DNA of 64,000 nt from Natronococcus jeotgali DSM 18795 (GTDB lineage: Archaea > Halobacteriota > Halobacteria > Halobacteriales > Natrialbaceae). The stretch lies in the NCBI RefSeq assembly GCF_000337695.1, contig NZ_AOIA01000031.1, positions 1 through 64,000 on the forward strand, given 5' to 3'. A model generated the notes under the pieces. It was not told the DNA's origin. It ran no database searches and saw only the letters and a list, made by a program, of their open reading frames with translations. Below, piece by piece: positions 55,143-64,000 of the stretch; positions within the stretch are counted from its first letter, which is position 1; the number at the start of each line of letters is the position of its first letter. The position numbers and the translations under genes are program-made.

Positions 55143-56362
55143 ACGAGTTCCTGCGGGTTCTTCTCGAGTCGCTTCGGGACGGCTACGTGCAGGTGAGCGC
55201 GTTCGTCGCCGTCACGGTCCTCGCGTTTGCGCTCGTCCAGTATCGTACCGACGGCGCCCTCCTCGCGGCGATCGAGGACAACGAGCGCCTGCAGGTGCTG
55301 TTCGGCGGTCTCCTCGGGCTTACGCCCGGCTGCGGCGGCGCGATCGTCGTCATGCCGCTGTACGTCCGCGGGACGGTCAGCTTCGGAACCGTCGTCGCGA
55401 CGCTGGGCGCCACCGCGGGCGACTCGGCGTTCGTCATCCTCGCGCTCGCGCCCGAGGCCGCAGCGTACGCCTACGGGGTCGCCTTCGTCGCCTCCGTCGC
55501 GACCGGCTACCTCGTCGACTCCGTCGGACTCGGCGTCTCTCGAGTCGACGCCGCCGTCGCGACGCTCTCGCCAGCGCGATCGGACGGTGGCACCGCGGTC
55601 GCCGGCGGCGTTCGACCGAACCCGACTCACGACTACGGGGGGCCCGCGCCGACCCACGCTCACGAGTCGGGGCCGGATCGACGCTCTCGAGTGTTGACAC
55701 CGCTTTCGCACGGGCTCCACCTCGCGTGGTGGGTGACCGCCCTCGCCGGGCTGGTGCTGGGTTCGCTGTACCTGCTGCGGGGCGGCCCCGAGGTCGACGT
55801 CGCCGTCGGTCTCGGGTTCGACGGCCTGTTCACCGTCGCGGGCGTCGTCGGCGCCGCGCTGTCCGTGTACCTCTACCTGGTCGGTCGCCACTACGTCGGC
55901 GAGGGGGAGATCGCTCGCGCGCGGGACAACTTCGGGTCGGTGTACGACACGCTCACGCACGCGGCGATGGAGACGAGTTTCGTCACGGTCTGGGTGCTCG
56001 TCGCCTTCCTCGTCTACGAGTACGCCGTCCTCTTTACCGGGATCAACGTCGCCACGGTCGCCGCGGCCGCGGGCGCGCTGGCGCCGATCGGCGGGGCCGC
56101 CGTGGGACTGATCCCCGGCTGCGGTCCGCAGATCCTGCTCGCCAGCGTCTACGCCGAAGGCGGGTTGCCGTTCTCGGCGCTGACGGCCAACGCGATCGCC
56201 CAGGACGGCGACGCCCTGTTCCCGCTGCTGGCCGTCGACGCGAAAGCGGCGGTCGTCGCCACGATTTACAACTTCCTGCCCGCGGTCGTCGTCGGCGTTG
56301 CACTCCACTTGCTGTGGGGCCCCGTCCTCGGGATGGCGGAGTTCGGATTCGGCGTCCTCTGA
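55139..56362 (+). CDS. Putative manganese/heavy-metal exporter (ArsP_2-like)
   Basis: A 407-residue protein with about ten helices in two similar halves. Each half has the PGCG signature: LGLTPGCGGAIVVMPLYVRG (about residue 62) and VGLIPGCGPQILLASVYAEGG (about residue 325). This matches the putative manganese transporter/ArsP_2 family. A loop between the halves is His-rich (THDYGGPAPTHAHE), consistent with metal handling. The GTG start at 55139 (VNEFLRVLLESL) overlaps the mini-ORF stop. ATG starts further in would remove helix 1. Confidence 0.82.
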   Translation: MNEFLRVLLESLRDGYVQVSAFVAVTVLAFALVQYRTDGALLAAIEDNERLQVLFGGLLGLTPGCGGAIVVMPLYVRGTVSFGTVVATLGATAGDSAFVILALAPEAAAYAYGVAFVASVATGYLVDSVGLGVSRVDAAVATLSPARSDGGTAVAGGVRPNPTHDYGGPAPTHAHESGPDRRSRVLTPLSHGLHLAWWVTALAGLVLGSLYLLRGGPEVDVAVGLGFDGLFTVAGVVGAALSVYLYLVGRHYVGEGEIARARDNFGSVYDTLTHAAMETSFVTVWVLVAFLVYEYAVLFTGINVATVAAAAGALAPIGGAAVGLIPGCGPQILLASVYAEGGLPFSALTANAIAQDGDALFPLLAVDAKAAVVATIYNFLPAVVVGVALHLLWGPVLGMAEFGFGVL

Positions 56363-56385
56363 GTCGCGGTCGCTCGAGAGTCCGC

Positions 56386-58443
<2,058 letters not shown>

Positions 58444-58590
58444 CGTCGGTATCAGGGACTCGAGACACTTGACGCGCTCGCATGCGGTGGCGAGCGCGGG
58501 CTCGAATTCACCGGTTCCGGACCGGTCGTTCGCCGCACGCCCGCGAGAGGGGACACGGCGGGCGTCTAAGCGATACCGCCGAGGGTCCGC

Positions 58591-59508
58591 TCAACAGTCG
58601 TCGGTCGTCGCCCCGGCTGTCTGCTTCGTATCGTTTGCCGCCCGTTTTTGCTCCTCGGCCGCGCCCTTCTGGTCGTCCGCTTCCCCTCCGTCGGCCGGCT
58701 CGCTCTCGCCGTTCCCGTCGCCGGGTGCGTCCGCCGGGGGTTGGTCTTCCTCCGGCCCGTCGACGGCCAGTTCGACGGTGAAGTCGCGGTCGGTCACCCC
58801 CTCGGGGGGTTCGAGGTATCCGATCGCGTACCCGGTGTAGACCGTCTCCGACTCGAGCGAGACGTCGAAGGAGGCGACCTCAGTCTCCTCGCCGGCGGGA
58901 CGGATCGAGAGCGCGTACTCCCCGGCGGGGACCGCGAGATAATCGGAGACGTCGCCGAAGGAAACGTCCTCGACGAGCGGCGCGTCGTCGGCGTAGACGT
59001 CGACCGCGGGGGCGTCGGGGGAGAAGTGCGCGACGCGGACGAACGCCGACTCGTCCGCGGCGTCCTCGGGAAGCGGATCGGCGTCGACGAGCACCTCCGG
59101 CCGGAACGTTTCCGCACCGAGTTCCCCGATCGCCGCGACCGTATAGAGCCCCTCCCCGACGTCGACCTCGCCCTCGAACGCGACGGTCTCGGGATCGTCC
59201 GCGGCCGCGATGGCGACGGTGTACGTCCCCGGCTCGAGTTCCAGGTACGGGGAGATCGTTCCGTAGGACACGTCCGCGAGCACCTGCTCGCCGTCGACGA
59301 GGACATCGACGTTCGGCGCGTCCGGCGAGAAGTGCGCGATGCGAACCGCGGCTGCGGTATCGTCGGAGTCGGTCGCGGCGTCGTCGTCCGCCGGCCGCTC
59401 GTCGTCCGCGTGCTCACCCTGCGCGAAGACAGCGCCGCTGGCGATGCTCAACCCACCCGCTACACCGACCGCTTTCAGGGCCGTACGTCGTGATACTGAT
59501 TCGGACAT
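58591..59508 (-). CDS. Tat-exported DUF4397 repeat protein
   Basis: A 305-residue secreted protein. The N-terminus SVSRRTALKAVGVAGGLSIA is a Tat signal (twin Arg 6-7) with a cleavage-like AVFAQG. Two DUF4397 domains follow, each with the motif VRIAHFSPDAPNVDVLVDG or VRVAHFSPDAPAVDVYADD and a later LELEPGTYTVAIA-type strand. The tail is acidic, then Lys- and Thr-rich, and ends in a single Cys. The role is unknown, probably a surface or adhesion protein. ATG 59506-59508 sits at the Tat signal; longer frames upstream are not supported. Confidence 0.88.
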   Translation of the reverse strand: MSESVSRRTALKAVGVAGGLSIASGAVFAQGEHADDERPADDDAATDSDDTAAAVRIAHFSPDAPNVDVLVDGEQVLADVSYGTISPYLELEPGTYTVAIAAADDPETVAFEGEVDVGEGLYTVAAIGELGAETFRPEVLVDADPLPEDAADESAFVRVAHFSPDAPAVDVYADDAPLVEDVSFGDVSDYLAVPAGEYALSIRPAGEETEVASFDVSLESETVYTGYAIGYLEPPEGVTDRDFTVELAVDGPEEDQPPADAPGDGNGESEPADGGEADDQKGAAEEQKRAANDTKQTAGATTDDC

Positions 59509-59720
59509 TGCAACCGTGAATGGGTACTTCCGGCACAAAACTCCGACAGTCAGTAGCCGTGATTCTCCCGTCGTTGCCTCTGGAACCGTTCGGTGTACGG
59601 ACTTCCTACCAGCGAAACGGTACCGCCCGGTGCGCCGAGCGCGCTCGACCGTCGCCCGCCCTTCATAGCGGGGCGGGTGTCTGGCCAACCGTTATGGGTC
59701 GGCTCGTCGTGGCGTCGAAT

Positions 59721-59990
59721 ATGGCTCAGGAACTGAAGCAGGTACGCGACGAACTGGAGCAGGCAGCGAAAGTGACCGACGACGACGGCCTCCGAGACGA
59801 CATCCACGAGCACGTCGACGCCTTCGAAGACTACACCGTCGGCGATCAGAACCCGGATCACGCGCTCATGGACGAGCACCTGAACGGGATGCGACAGCTC
59901 AGCGATCGCGCCGAGAACGATACGAAAGACCACCTCGACAGTGCCCTCGAGACCGCCGAGGAGTACCGGGAAGGGATCGACCAGGCCTGA
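59721..59990 (+). CDS. Small acidic helical protein (DUF7553-like)
   Basis: An 89-residue, almost entirely helical and acidic protein (MAQELKQVRDELEQAA...VGDQNPDHALMDEHLNGMRQL). The pattern of paired helices around a D-x-G-x-DH/NPDHALMDEH centre resembles haloarchaeal DUF7553 proteins. The function is unknown. ATG 59721 is preferred over the long upstream frame. The stop is 1 base away from the convergent truncated reductase. Confidence 0.7.
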   Translation: MAQELKQVRDELEQAAKVTDDDGLRDDIHEHVDAFEDYTVGDQNPDHALMDEHLNGMRQLSDRAENDTKDHLDSALETAEEYREGIDQA

Positions 59991-59991
59991 C

Positions 59992-60480
59992 CTACTGTTC
60001 TCGCGGCGTTCGGTCCGTGACGTCGGTGTCGATCCCGCCGAGCAGGTCCTCGAACCCGTAGTGTTCGAACTGGTCGACGACGGCGGCGCGCTCGCTCTCG
60101 TCGACGGCCTCGAGGACCGTCTCGACCACGGCGGTCGCCTCGTCGTCGCGGTCCTGGATCGACTCGATGACCGGAATCTCGCCGGCGATGTCGACGTACT
60201 CCGTGCCGCTACGCAGACAGCCCTCGACCAGCGGCTCGGCCGTGTTCGAGAACGGTCCGGCGCAGTTTGATGCGCAGTCGACGTCCTCGAGGGCCGCGGC
60301 GACGACGTCCGGGTCCTCGAGCGAGAACCGTCGGCCCGGCTGCTCGAGGGCGGCAACCTGTTCGCGCAGCTGGTCCCGATCGCGGCCGGCGAGAACCGGA
60401 TCTAGCCCGCGGTCGATCGCGTCCTCGGCGACCGGACGACCGGCGTATCCGTACGAGCCGTCGATCAGGAGCGGTCCCAT
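59992..60480 (-). pseudogene. Truncated saccharopine-dehydrogenase-like/enoyl-reductase-like protein
   Basis: The first roughly 110 residues are the Rossmann domain of the trans-acting enoyl-reductase/saccharopine-dehydrogenase-like family: LLIDGSYGYAGRPVAEDAI (GxxGxxG-type), VLAGRDRDQLREQVAAL, CAGPFSNTAEPLVEGCLRSG and EYVDIAGEIPVIES. Homologs are about 360-400 residues; here the similarity stops near DRDDEA and a 45-residue unrelated acidic tail follows to the stop. This looks like a deletion fusion. It could still fold, but catalytic function is unlikely. ATG 60478-60480 is preferred; GTG 60486 is an alternative. Confidence 0.7.
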
Positions 60481-60549
60481 ACACACGGGACCGCGACGGC
60501 GGAGTTAAACGGCAGGCCGGCAGCTGACGCGACGGGCGCGGATCGTCGC

Positions 60550-61680
60550 TCACTCGAGGCGATCCAGGACGGCGTCTTTCTCGTAGGACAGCGACAGCGA
60601 CCGCGATCGCCCTCGCCCCTCGATATCGGCGTAATCGGCGTCGATCAGCCCGAGCTGATCGAGCTTGTTTACGATCTCGGAGTAGCGGGTGTAGCCGAGG
60701 TCGGTCTCCTCGTGGAAGCGCTCGTAGATCTCGCCAGCCCGTCCGCCGTCATTGGTGGCGATGACCTCGAGCAACGCCCGCTCGGTATCCGACAGGCCGG
60801 AGAGGCTCCGGGAGAGGTTGATGTACTTCGACTTCTCGTAGGCCTCCTCGACGTCTTCCAGCTCGACGGTTCGACTGCCACGCATCTCGGCGTTGAGTCC
60901 TGCGCGCCGCAGCAGGTCGATCCCGACCCGAAGATCGCCGCCCTCGGCGGTGCGATCGGCGACGCGCTCGAGGGTATCGCGCGAGATGACTCCGTCGCGG
61001 AACCCGCGCCGCACTCGTTCGTCGAGAATGTCGACGATCTCGGGCTGGTCGTAGACCGGGAAGTACACCTCTTCGGGCCGAAAGACACTTTGAACCCGTG
61101 AGTCGAGTTCGTCGATGACCTCGAGCGTGGGGTCGGAGGAGACGACGACGACGCCGATCTTCGCACCGGGATACTCTTCGTGGGCACGCAACAGCGAGTA
61201 CAGCGTATCGGAGGCCTCGTTTTCGTAGAAGAGGTAGTTGACGTCGTCGAGCGCGACGATCATGACGCGGTCCTCCTCGACGAGCTTCTCGGCGATCTGG
61301 CCGAAGAGCTTCTTGAACGAGATCCCCGAAGACGGGGGCTCGTAGTCGAACGTTCCCTCGAACAGTCGCGAGAACACCGAGTACCGTGTCGAGTTAACCT
61401 GGCAGTTGACGCGGATCGTCCGTACGTCGCTGGTCTGGGTCCCAACCTTGTCGAACAGCTTCTGGATCGCCGTCGTCTTCCCCGTTCCCGGTGGACCCCG
61501 AACCATGACGTTCAACGGACGGGAGCCGCGAACCGCCGGTCGCAACGCGTACGTGAGGTTTTGTGTCTGCGTTTCGCGGTGTTTGAACGTCTCGGGAACG
61601 TAGTCGATCTCGAAGACGTGCTCGTTTCTGAACACGGACTCGTCCCACGACAACATCCCCTCTTCGGGGTCGTCTGCCAT
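60550..61680 (-). CDS. ORC1/Cdc6 family replication initiator
   Basis: AAA+ initiator-type protein of 376 residues. Walker A MVRGPPGTGKTTAIQKLF (about residue 62), Walker B VMIVALDDVNYLF, sensor-1 region VVVSSDP and a C-terminal winged-helix DNA-binding domain (LGYTRYSEIVNKLDQLGLID). Haloarchaea carry many Cdc6 paralogs, and only some sit at active origins. ATG 61678-61680 (MADDPEEGML) is preferred; GTG/ATG codons just upstream are alternatives. I do not see obvious origin recognition boxes in the 415 bases upstream. Confidence 0.94.
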   Translation of the reverse strand: MADDPEEGMLSWDESVFRNEHVFEIDYVPETFKHRETQTQNLTYALRPAVRGSRPLNVMVRGPPGTGKTTAIQKLFDKVGTQTSDVRTIRVNCQVNSTRYSVFSRLFEGTFDYEPPSSGISFKKLFGQIAEKLVEEDRVMIVALDDVNYLFYENEASDTLYSLLRAHEEYPGAKIGVVVVSSDPTLEVIDELDSRVQSVFRPEEVYFPVYDQPEIVDILDERVRRGFRDGVISRDTLERVADRTAEGGDLRVGIDLLRRAGLNAEMRGSRTVELEDVEEAYEKSKYINLSRSLSGLSDTERALLEVIATNDGGRAGEIYERFHEETDLGYTRYSEIVNKLDQLGLIDADYADIEGRGRSRSLSLSYEKDAVLDRLE

Positions 61681-62095
61681 CACTTTCACCACGCTGTCGT
61701 AGTTACTTAGTTGTTTGCGAGGGAAGCGAAAGCGGATCGAGTCCGCAAACGGACCGTCCGGAAGTCCGGATCTCGTCCGCTGATCGCGAAGAGTCGATCG
61801 ATCCGGAGAGATAGACGGTTCGTTTAACGGCCGTATAATGAAGCGTCATACGTTACGAATAGCAACCAATGGGAACAGGTATCTCGTCGTGGCACGCGCG
61901 AGACCGAGCCGAGCGCCACTGTAGTCTCCCTCTGGGGGCGCATCCGACGAGCCACGGCGCGAAGCGAGCCGCGTCGACCGATCGTCGATTCGACCGGTCC
62001 CGCGTCGCTCGCGAGACGCCGGGTTTCACGACATCGGCGTATCGGATAGGACAGGTGTACCGGACCTCAACAGCGCAGTTATCGACGCTCTCAGT
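61681..62095. other. Intergenic region between cdc6 and the repeat-rich protein
   Basis: 415 bases with no supported gene. The direct repeat GTCCGGA-AGTCCGGA (about 61767-61781) and an AT-richer part near 61825-61868 (TTTAACGGCCGTATAATG) are the only notable elements. An origin would be expected to show repeated G-rich ORB boxes; I do not see them. Confidence 0.4.
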
Positions 62096-62770
62096 ATGAG
62101 TCACTCGAGCCCACAACAGAACGTACGGTCGGTCTCGACCGGCGCCCAGCTCCTGTTGATCGTCGCCGGAATCGGTTTTCTCGTCGCGGGGATCGCACTC
62201 GCCGCAAGCGGGTCGGGTATCGACGACACGATCACTGGCACCGACGACGACGAGATCGACGGGGAGACGAACCCCAACGAGCCGAACACGGAGGGTAGTG
62301 GAGAGACCGACGACGGAGGAAACAACGGGACGGACGAGAGCGACAGCGACGGAAGCGCTGATACCGACAGCGGGGAAGACTCCACAGCTGACTCCGGCAA
62401 CGGCGCTGACGACACCGGTAACGGCGCTGACGACACCGGTAACGGCGCTGACGACACCGGTAACGGCGCTGACGACACCGGTAACGGTGCCGATGATAGC
62501 GACGGTGGTAACGGCGATAGCTCACCGTTTGGCGACGGAGATAACGACTCCGAGAGCGGCGATACCGACACCGACAACGGCACTGACAGCGACAACGGCA
62601 CTGACAGCGACAACGGCACTGACAGCGACAACGGCACTGACAGCGACAACGACACTGACAGCGATAACGACACTGACAGTGACGACGGCGACAACGGCAC
62701 CGACGGCGATACCGACACCGACAACGATTCCGACAGTGATGACGGCGATGACGACACCTGGTTCGAATAA
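62096..62770 (+). CDS. Single-span surface protein with Asp/Asn/Gly/Thr repeats
   Basis: A 224-residue protein with an N-terminal signal-anchor (AQLLLIVAGIGFLVAGIALAA) followed by about 180 acidic low-complexity residues. These contain five copies of a 7-residue unit (GNGADDT) and six of a 6-residue unit (DNGTDS or DNDTDS). Each DNGT or DNDT holds an N-x-T sequon, so the stalk could be heavily N-glycosylated. It ends DDDTWFE without a sortase signal. The function is unknown, likely a cell-surface spacer. ATG 62096 precedes the only hydrophobic segment. Confidence 0.8.
   Translation: MSHSSPQQNVRSVSTGAQLLLIVAGIGFLVAGIALAASGSGIDDTITGTDDDEIDGETNPNEPNTEGSGETDDGGNNGTDESDSDGSADTDSGEDSTADSGNGADDTGNGADDTGNGADDTGNGADDTGNGADDSDGGNGDSSPFGDGDNDSESGDTDTDNGTDSDNGTDSDNGTDSDNGTDSDNDTDSDNDTDSDDGDNGTDGDTDTDNDSDSDDGDDDTWFE
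62396..62500 (+). repeat. 21-bp tandem repeat (5 copies)
   Basis: The unit GGTAACGGCGCTGACGACACC starts at 62396, 62417, 62438, 62459 and 62480. The last copy is degenerate (ending GATGATAGC). A length of 21 keeps the frame, so copy number can vary without breaking the protein. The DNA identity of the copies suggests recent slippage or unequal exchange. Confidence 0.9.
62573..62680 (+). repeat. 18-bp tandem repeat (6 copies) with N-glycosylation sequon
   Basis: The unit GACAACGGCACTGACAGC repeats four times from 62573 to 62644, then two variant copies (DNDTDS) run to 62680. Every copy contains an N-x-T sequon. The frame is preserved by the 18-base length. Confidence 0.9.
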
Positions 62771-62795
62771 TTCGACATCGTAGCCGTTCCCTTTC

Positions 62796-62824
62796 TGACC
62801 TCCTCCCACGACTGAGGTCGTGGG
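62796..62824 (-). mobile_element. Relic right end of an IS200/IS605 (TnpB/IS1341-type) element
   Basis: CCCACGAC-TGAG-GTCGTGGG (62805-62824) is a perfect 8-bp stem. On the minus strand it reads as a stem followed by GAGGAGGTCA. Haloarchaeal IS1341-type elements commonly end in a stem followed by GAGGATGTCAA, so this looks like the same end with one stem change. The element body would lie to the right (62825-63399). No tnpA or tnpB frame remains. Confidence 0.5.
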
Positions 62825-63399
62825 CTTTCGCGCTGAATCCGTGTAACTGCGGGTCGGTCGAATGTTCTTGGCGCTGTCGGACGTTTCCGCTACGATCGTT
62901 CAGGCCGAGGACTCCTCGAGTTGTATCCCGGATTACGCGTTCAGGACGGTCCCTGTAACGAACCGTGTTCGTTGGCGTCGGTAGCAATACGTAGTGACGA
63001 CAGTGGCCGTGGTTCGAAACGTGTCCCTATCGGTAGTTTCGAGACCGATCGGTGAGCACGCGTTGCGAGATACGGCATCGACAACCCGCATCGCGACGGA
63101 ACGACGAATCTCTAATCGCTCGAACGACCCGCGTTCGCCGTCGGAGTGTGCCGACGAACGACCTGCATCGAGAACGCGACCCGGATACGATGTCGGTGCG
63201 CCGGAGTGGCCGTCGTAACGGATCCGGATGCTCGCGCTTCGGCGTACGAGCCCATCCGCCTTCACGTTGACCGACGACGAACGGGACTCGGGGGTCGAAA
63301 GAACGGATCGACACACTGCTCCGAAGAGTCGGATTCGACTCGAGTGGAGGGAGCGACGAGAGAAGGGACTGGGGTGCGCCGAAGGGATCTATCGGACCG
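62825..63399. other. 575-base non-coding stretch, possible PATE-like or degraded element
   Basis: No convincing coding frame, tRNA or promoter island was found between the hairpin at 62805-62824 and the glmS stop. Its length and the IS200/IS605-like end are compatible with a non-autonomous palindrome-associated element (PATE-type) or a decayed insertion. I do not see a matching left end, so this remains an interpretation. Confidence 0.35.
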
Positions 63400-64000
63400 T
63401 CACTCGACCGTGACGCTCTTTGCCAGATTTCGGGGTTTGTCGATCGGCCGATCGAGCAGATCGGCGGCGTAGTACGAGACGAGTTGCAACTGAACGTTCG
63501 CCAGTAACCCGGTCCAGACGGGATGGGTGTCCGGAACGGAGAGGTGGGCGTCGGCAGCGTCGACGACGGGATGGTCGTCCGGCGAGACCGAAACGATCGG
63601 TGCCCCTCGTGTCTGGGCCTCGATCGCGTTCGTCTTCGTCTTTCCATCGTCGCCGCCGGTGCAAACGGCGAAGACCGGCGTCTGCTCGGTCACGAGCGCG
63701 AGCGGACCGTGCTTGAGCTGGCCGGAGGCGAATCCTTCGGCGTGCTCGTAGGTGATCTCCTTGAATTTCAGCGCGCCCTCGAGAGCGACCGGGTGGCCGA
63801 GGCCGTTACCGATGAAGAAAAACGACTGGCTGTCGATGTATCGTTTGGCCAGTCGTTCGGCGTCGGTCGTCTCGAGGATCGACTCGACCTGCTCGGGGAG
63901 GTCGGCGAGGCTCTCGAGCATCGCTTCGGCGTCGTCGGGGTGGTCGGCAGCGGGAACGTCCGCGACGATTCGCTGTCCGACCAGCGCGAGCGTTACGGCC
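63400..64000 (-). CDS. glmS: Glutamine-fructose-6-phosphate aminotransferase, C-terminal part
   Basis: The last 200 or so residues of GlmS run off the right edge of the window. They contain the second SIS (sugar isomerase) domain: FFFIGNGLGHPVALEGALKFKEITYEHAEGFASGQLKHGPLALV, which includes the catalytic ALKFKE and the E-x-x-HG-like segment, and the conserved tail DLLDRPIDKPRNLAKSVTVE. The enzyme makes glucosamine-6-phosphate from fructose-6-phosphate and glutamine for amino-sugar and glycan synthesis. The glutaminase half lies outside the window. Confidence 0.95.
   Translation of the reverse strand, partial: AVTLALVGQRIVADVPAADHPDDAEAMLESLADLPEQVESILETTDAERLAKRYIDSQSFFFIGNGLGHPVALEGALKFKEITYEHAEGFASGQLKHGPLALVTEQTPVFAVCTGGDDGKTKTNAIEAQTRGAPIVSVSPDDHPVVDAADAHLSVPDTHPVWTGLLANVQLQLVSYYAADLLDRPIDKPRNLAKSVTVE

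Noticed and set aside
61767-61781. Origin recognition box near cdc6
   Set aside because: The GTCCGGA direct repeat is short and lacks the G-tract typical of ORB elements.
62101-62778. Ser/Pro/Val-rich minus-strand frame
   Set aside because: It is the antisense reading of the tandem repeats, which are open in several frames because of their repeat units. The plus frame has a start, signal-anchor and acidic composition.

Overview
The window is chromosomal DNA of a halophilic archaeon (class Halobacteria). GC is high, coding third positions are strongly G/C, proteins are very acidic, most genes look leaderless with a TATA-like box 25-30 bases before the start, and the gene set is typical: thermosome, ORC/Cdc6, MC1 chromosomal protein, tandem-type tRNA endonuclease, Rio1, KH rRNA-processing protein, PGF-CTERM surface protein, plus bacterial-type UvrB, UvrC and NAD-dependent ligase. 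The genus cannot be fixed from the sequence alone. The first 18 bases are Nextera adapter, so position 1 is an artefactual contig end.

Layout. 1-9.9 kb: truncated pdhA, lipA, MATE exporter, Ski2/Hel308-like helicase, a small zinc-finger-like protein, a PGF-CTERM PQQ-propeller surface protein, a HAD hydrolase and a DJ-1/PfpI protein. 10-15.4 kb: small membrane proteins, a NucS-like zinc-ribbon protein, endA and trpS. 15.4-17.3 kb: two truncated genes lying head to head (PEP-utilising C-terminus and frameshifted asparagine-synthase-like gene), a degraded scar. 17.3-22.9 kb: a phenylalanine-related stretch: a 26-codon Phe-rich leader ORF, pheS-pheT, then an AbrB-like protein, MC1 and prephenate dehydratase.

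22.9-27.8 kb is the most accessory-looking part, with less biased codon use: an ABC permease/ATPase pair, a divergent 25-codon peptide gene with a good Shine-Dalgarno and TATA box, a CPBP (CAAX-type) membrane protease, and a second ABC ATPase/permease pair. It has the composition of a peptide maturation, export or immunity locus. 27.8-41.4 kb returns to housekeeping: peroxiredoxin, Hsp20, leuS, a DUF2071 gene with one nonsense codon, sugar MFS transporter, ornithine cyclodeaminase family enzyme, thermosome, KH protein, PAC2 protein, phosphoesterase and Rio1. 41.4-58.5 kb: NhaC antiporter, a methanethiol-oxidase-type gene placed between two 2Fe-2S ferredoxins, ligA, an ArsA-type ATPase, a third ABC pair, uvrC, SUI1, GNAT, an orphan NrfD, a metal-exporter-like protein behind a mini-ORF, and uvrB. 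58.5-64 kb: DUF4397 Tat protein, a truncated reductase, orc/cdc6, a repeat-rich sequon protein, a relic IS200/IS605-type end with about 0.6 kb of non-coding DNA, and the C-terminal part of glmS running off the window.

The observations I rate highest are the Phe-codon leader ORF with two hairpins before pheST and the peptide/CPBP/ABC cluster. No complete transposase, CRISPR array, rRNA or tRNA gene was recognised.
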